The notes under the pieces were generated by a model that was not told the DNA's origin, searched no databases, and worked only from the letters and a program-made list of their open reading frames with translations. Of a stretch of DNA of 7,452 bases, positions 6,349-7,452 are shown one piece after another. Position 1 is the first letter of the stretch. Every line of letters starts with the position of its first letter. The stretch lies in NCBI GenBank assembly GCA_028711965.1, contig JAQTRD010000022.1, positions 1-7,452 on the forward strand. Direction: 5' to 3'. This DNA is from Candidatus Colwelliibacteriota bacterium. GTDB taxonomy: Bacteria > Patescibacteriota > Minisyncoccia > UBA6257 > Colwellbacteraceae. A program made the translations under genes and the position numbers.

Positions 6349-6357
6349 TGGTAAAAT
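6349..6357 (+). promoter_or_regulatory. Extended -10 leaderless promoter for the cyclophilin gene
   Basis: TGGTAAAAT (TG at 6349-6350, hexamer 6352-6357) ends 8 nt before the ATG at 6366. No convincing -35 is seen. This decides the start at 6366 over an in-frame GTG at 6306 that lies in the decayed repeat. Confidence 0.55.
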
Positions 6358-6365
6358 GCCATTTA

Positions 6366-7058
6366 ATGAAAAAGAAAGCTATTATAGCCATTGCGATTAT
6401 TGGATTGGTCGCAATCTCATGGTTCTTACTGCCTAAAGTTTTTAAAAGTCGTCCTAGCGAGAACAACAATTATGAATACGGACAGCCACAGTCTGAAAGT
6501 AATAAAGAAGAACAACCGTCAGTTGAGAATAATAACAATACCGGCAATAAAGAGCCGGCCAAAGAAGAAATAAAAATGGAATCAACATACCTAATCACTC
6601 TAAAGACGAACCTCGGCAATATATCTTTCGAGACATATAACGCCGATGCTCCGAAGACAGTCGATAATTTCGTAACGCTGGCCCGAAAAGGGTTTTATAA
6701 CGGGGTTATTTTCCATCGGGTAATTGACGGCTTTATGATTCAAGGAGGAGATCCGACAGGAACCGGAATGGGAGGCCCCGGATACACCTTCGAAGACGAA
6801 CTCAATCCCCAAAGCGATTCATATAAGAGGGGATACGTTAAGGGAACAGTCGCTATGGCTAATGCCGGACCGGATACGAACGGAAGCCAGTTCTTCATTA
6901 TGGTTGCGGACATTCCTCTGCCGCATGATTACACGATATTCGGCCATATTGTCGAAGGGCAGGATGTCGCCAACAAGATTTCTGTTGTGGAGAGGGATTC
7001 CAGAGACAAGCCTCTTTCTCCCGTAACGATAACTGAAGTCACCGTTACGGAAAAATAA
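6366..7058 (+). CDS. Membrane-anchored cyclophilin-type peptidyl-prolyl cis-trans isomerase
   Basis: This enzyme speeds cis-trans isomerisation of X-Pro bonds during protein folding. The 230-aa protein begins MKKK and has a hydrophobic segment at about 5-22 without a lipobox Cys, so a signal anchor with the enzyme outside the membrane is likely. Residues about 28-70 are a hydrophilic linker rich in Asn, Glu, Ser and Pro. The cyclophilin domain fills about 74-228. Active-site residues align with human CypA: R118, F123, M124 and Q126 in FHRVIDGFMIQGGDP, then A165, N166, Q175 and F177 in MANAGPDTNGSQFFI. The positions of CypA W121 and H126 appear to be Pro and Tyr, a variation seen among prokaryotic members. 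It is transcribed alone, between the tRNA-Asp repeat array and a long hairpin. Confidence 0.93.
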   Translation: MKKKAIIAIAIIGLVAISWFLLPKVFKSRPSENNNYEYGQPQSESNKEEQPSVENNNNTGNKEPAKEEIKMESTYLITLKTNLGNISFETYNADAPKTVDNFVTLARKGFYNGVIFHRVIDGFMIQGGDPTGTGMGGPGYTFEDELNPQSDSYKRGYVKGTVAMANAGPDTNGSQFFIMVADIPLPHDYTIFGHIVEGQDVANKISVVERDSRDKPLSPVTITEVTVTEK

Positions 7059-7071
7059 TATATTGTTTATT

Positions 7072-7121
7072 AAGTTAATGGCCATTCCTACGATCGTCAG
7101 GAATGGCCATTAACTTTATAT
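7072..7121 (+). terminator. Long hairpin terminator after the cyclophilin gene
   Basis: An 18-bp perfect stem (7072-7089 with 7099-7116) around a 9-nt loop, containing TGGCCA in each arm and followed by TTATATT. The loop ACGATCGTC can pair further. It starts 14 nt after the stop codon. Both flanks are AT-rich, so it could act in both directions. Confidence 0.65.
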
Positions 7122-7175
7122 TAAGAAGATAGATTTCTACTATACGCGTTTTTTTAATCATAATTAGATTATATG

Positions 7176-7204
7176 TTGCCCAATTCTGTCTTTTAGCGTA
7201 GAAT
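7176..7204 (+). promoter_or_regulatory. Promoter of the pyruvate kinase gene
   Basis: TTGCCC (7176-7181), 17-nt spacer, TAGAAT (7199-7204). Start is expected near 7211-7212, leaving a leader of only about 5 nt and no room for a Shine-Dalgarno. Confidence 0.6.
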
Positions 7205-7216
7205 TGCCAAACATTT

Positions 7217-7452
7217 ATGAGAACGAAAATTATCGCGACAATCGGACCTAAGTCCGAATCTCCAGAAGTGTTGCGGGAACTTATTCTTGCCGGAATGGAT
7301 GTGGCAAGGATGAATTTCTCGCATTGCACCTATGAGGAATACAAGACCCGAAAAGAGGCTATCTTAAAGATATGCGCCGAAGAAAAGAGAGACGTCAAGA
7401 TTATGATGGACCTCAAGGGTCCCCGCTTGAGGGTGGGGGAGCTCCCCGAATC
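7217..7452 (+). CDS. pyk: Pyruvate kinase (N-terminal part, cut by window)
   Basis: Pyruvate kinase transfers phosphate from phosphoenolpyruvate to ADP in the last step of glycolysis. The first 78 codons are visible. RTKIIATIGPKSESPEVL, AGMDVARMNFSH and MMDLKGPRLRVGE are the characteristic N-terminal blocks of the family; R31, N33 and S35 correspond to the substrate and K+-binding residues numbered 32, 34 and 36 in E. coli PykF. The residue after the NFSH motif is Cys37 where Gly is usual. The start is fixed by family alignment (MRTKI) and by the promoter just before it. Whether the catalytic Lys and later domains are intact cannot be seen here. Confidence 0.95.
   Translation, partial: MRTKIIATIGPKSESPEVLRELILAGMDVARMNFSHCTYEEYKTRKEAILKICAEEKRDVKIMMDLKGPRLRVGELPE

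Noticed and set aside
6306..6365. 20-residue N-terminal extension of the cyclophilin from a GTG
   Set aside because: It lies in the degenerate tRNA-Asp repeat and before the extended -10; MKKK followed by a hydrophobic segment is a standard start.
7072..7116. Inverted repeat as the end of an insertion sequence
   Set aside because: The arms are 9 nt apart with nothing between them and a T-rich tail follows: this is a terminator hairpin.

Overview
The window looks like a piece of a small-genome bacterial chromosome, most likely from the Candidate Phyla Radiation (Patescibacteria, Parcubacteria-like). This is inference. It rests on compact genes with almost no Shine-Dalgarno sequences, start codons sitting 6-8 nt behind a -10 box, short membrane-anchored proteins, three tRNAs without an encoded CCA, and use of the GatCA amidotransferase. 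GC content is moderate and coding is dense.

Layout. Positions 1-512 (minus) hold a membrane-anchored Gmad2-domain protein that runs off the left edge. It is divergent from an unrecognised 246-aa single-pass membrane protein at 583-1323. Then come ligA (1385-3415), a terminator, and a gatC-gatA pair with an 8-nt overlap (3544-5269). From 5268 to 6050 lies a tRNA island. On the minus strand it has two transcription units, fMet-Met and Gly-(AUC anticodon tRNA), each with its own promoter and terminator hairpin. On the plus strand tRNA-Asp is fired divergently from the fMet-Met promoter. Downstream of tRNA-Asp (6036-6340) is a repeat array in which the tRNA 3' end and its terminator are duplicated exactly over 80 bp, with a string of hairpins in between and a third, decayed copy after it. 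A membrane-anchored cyclophilin (6366-7058), a long hairpin terminator, and the start of pyruvate kinase (7217 to the right edge) complete the window.

How the genes relate. They are mostly housekeeping: DNA ligation, tRNA-dependent Gln/Asn formation, tRNA supply, folding of proteins outside the membrane, and glycolysis. No defence system, CRISPR array or classical transposon was seen. The unusual material is in the RNA region: a tRNA with an Ile-like body but an AUC anticodon loop that is the exact reverse complement of an Ile-type loop, a neighbouring odd tRNA-Gly, an initiator tRNA without the usual three G-C pairs, and the tRNA-Asp-seeded repeat. LigA also carries a Cys-to-Asp change at a zinc-ligand position.
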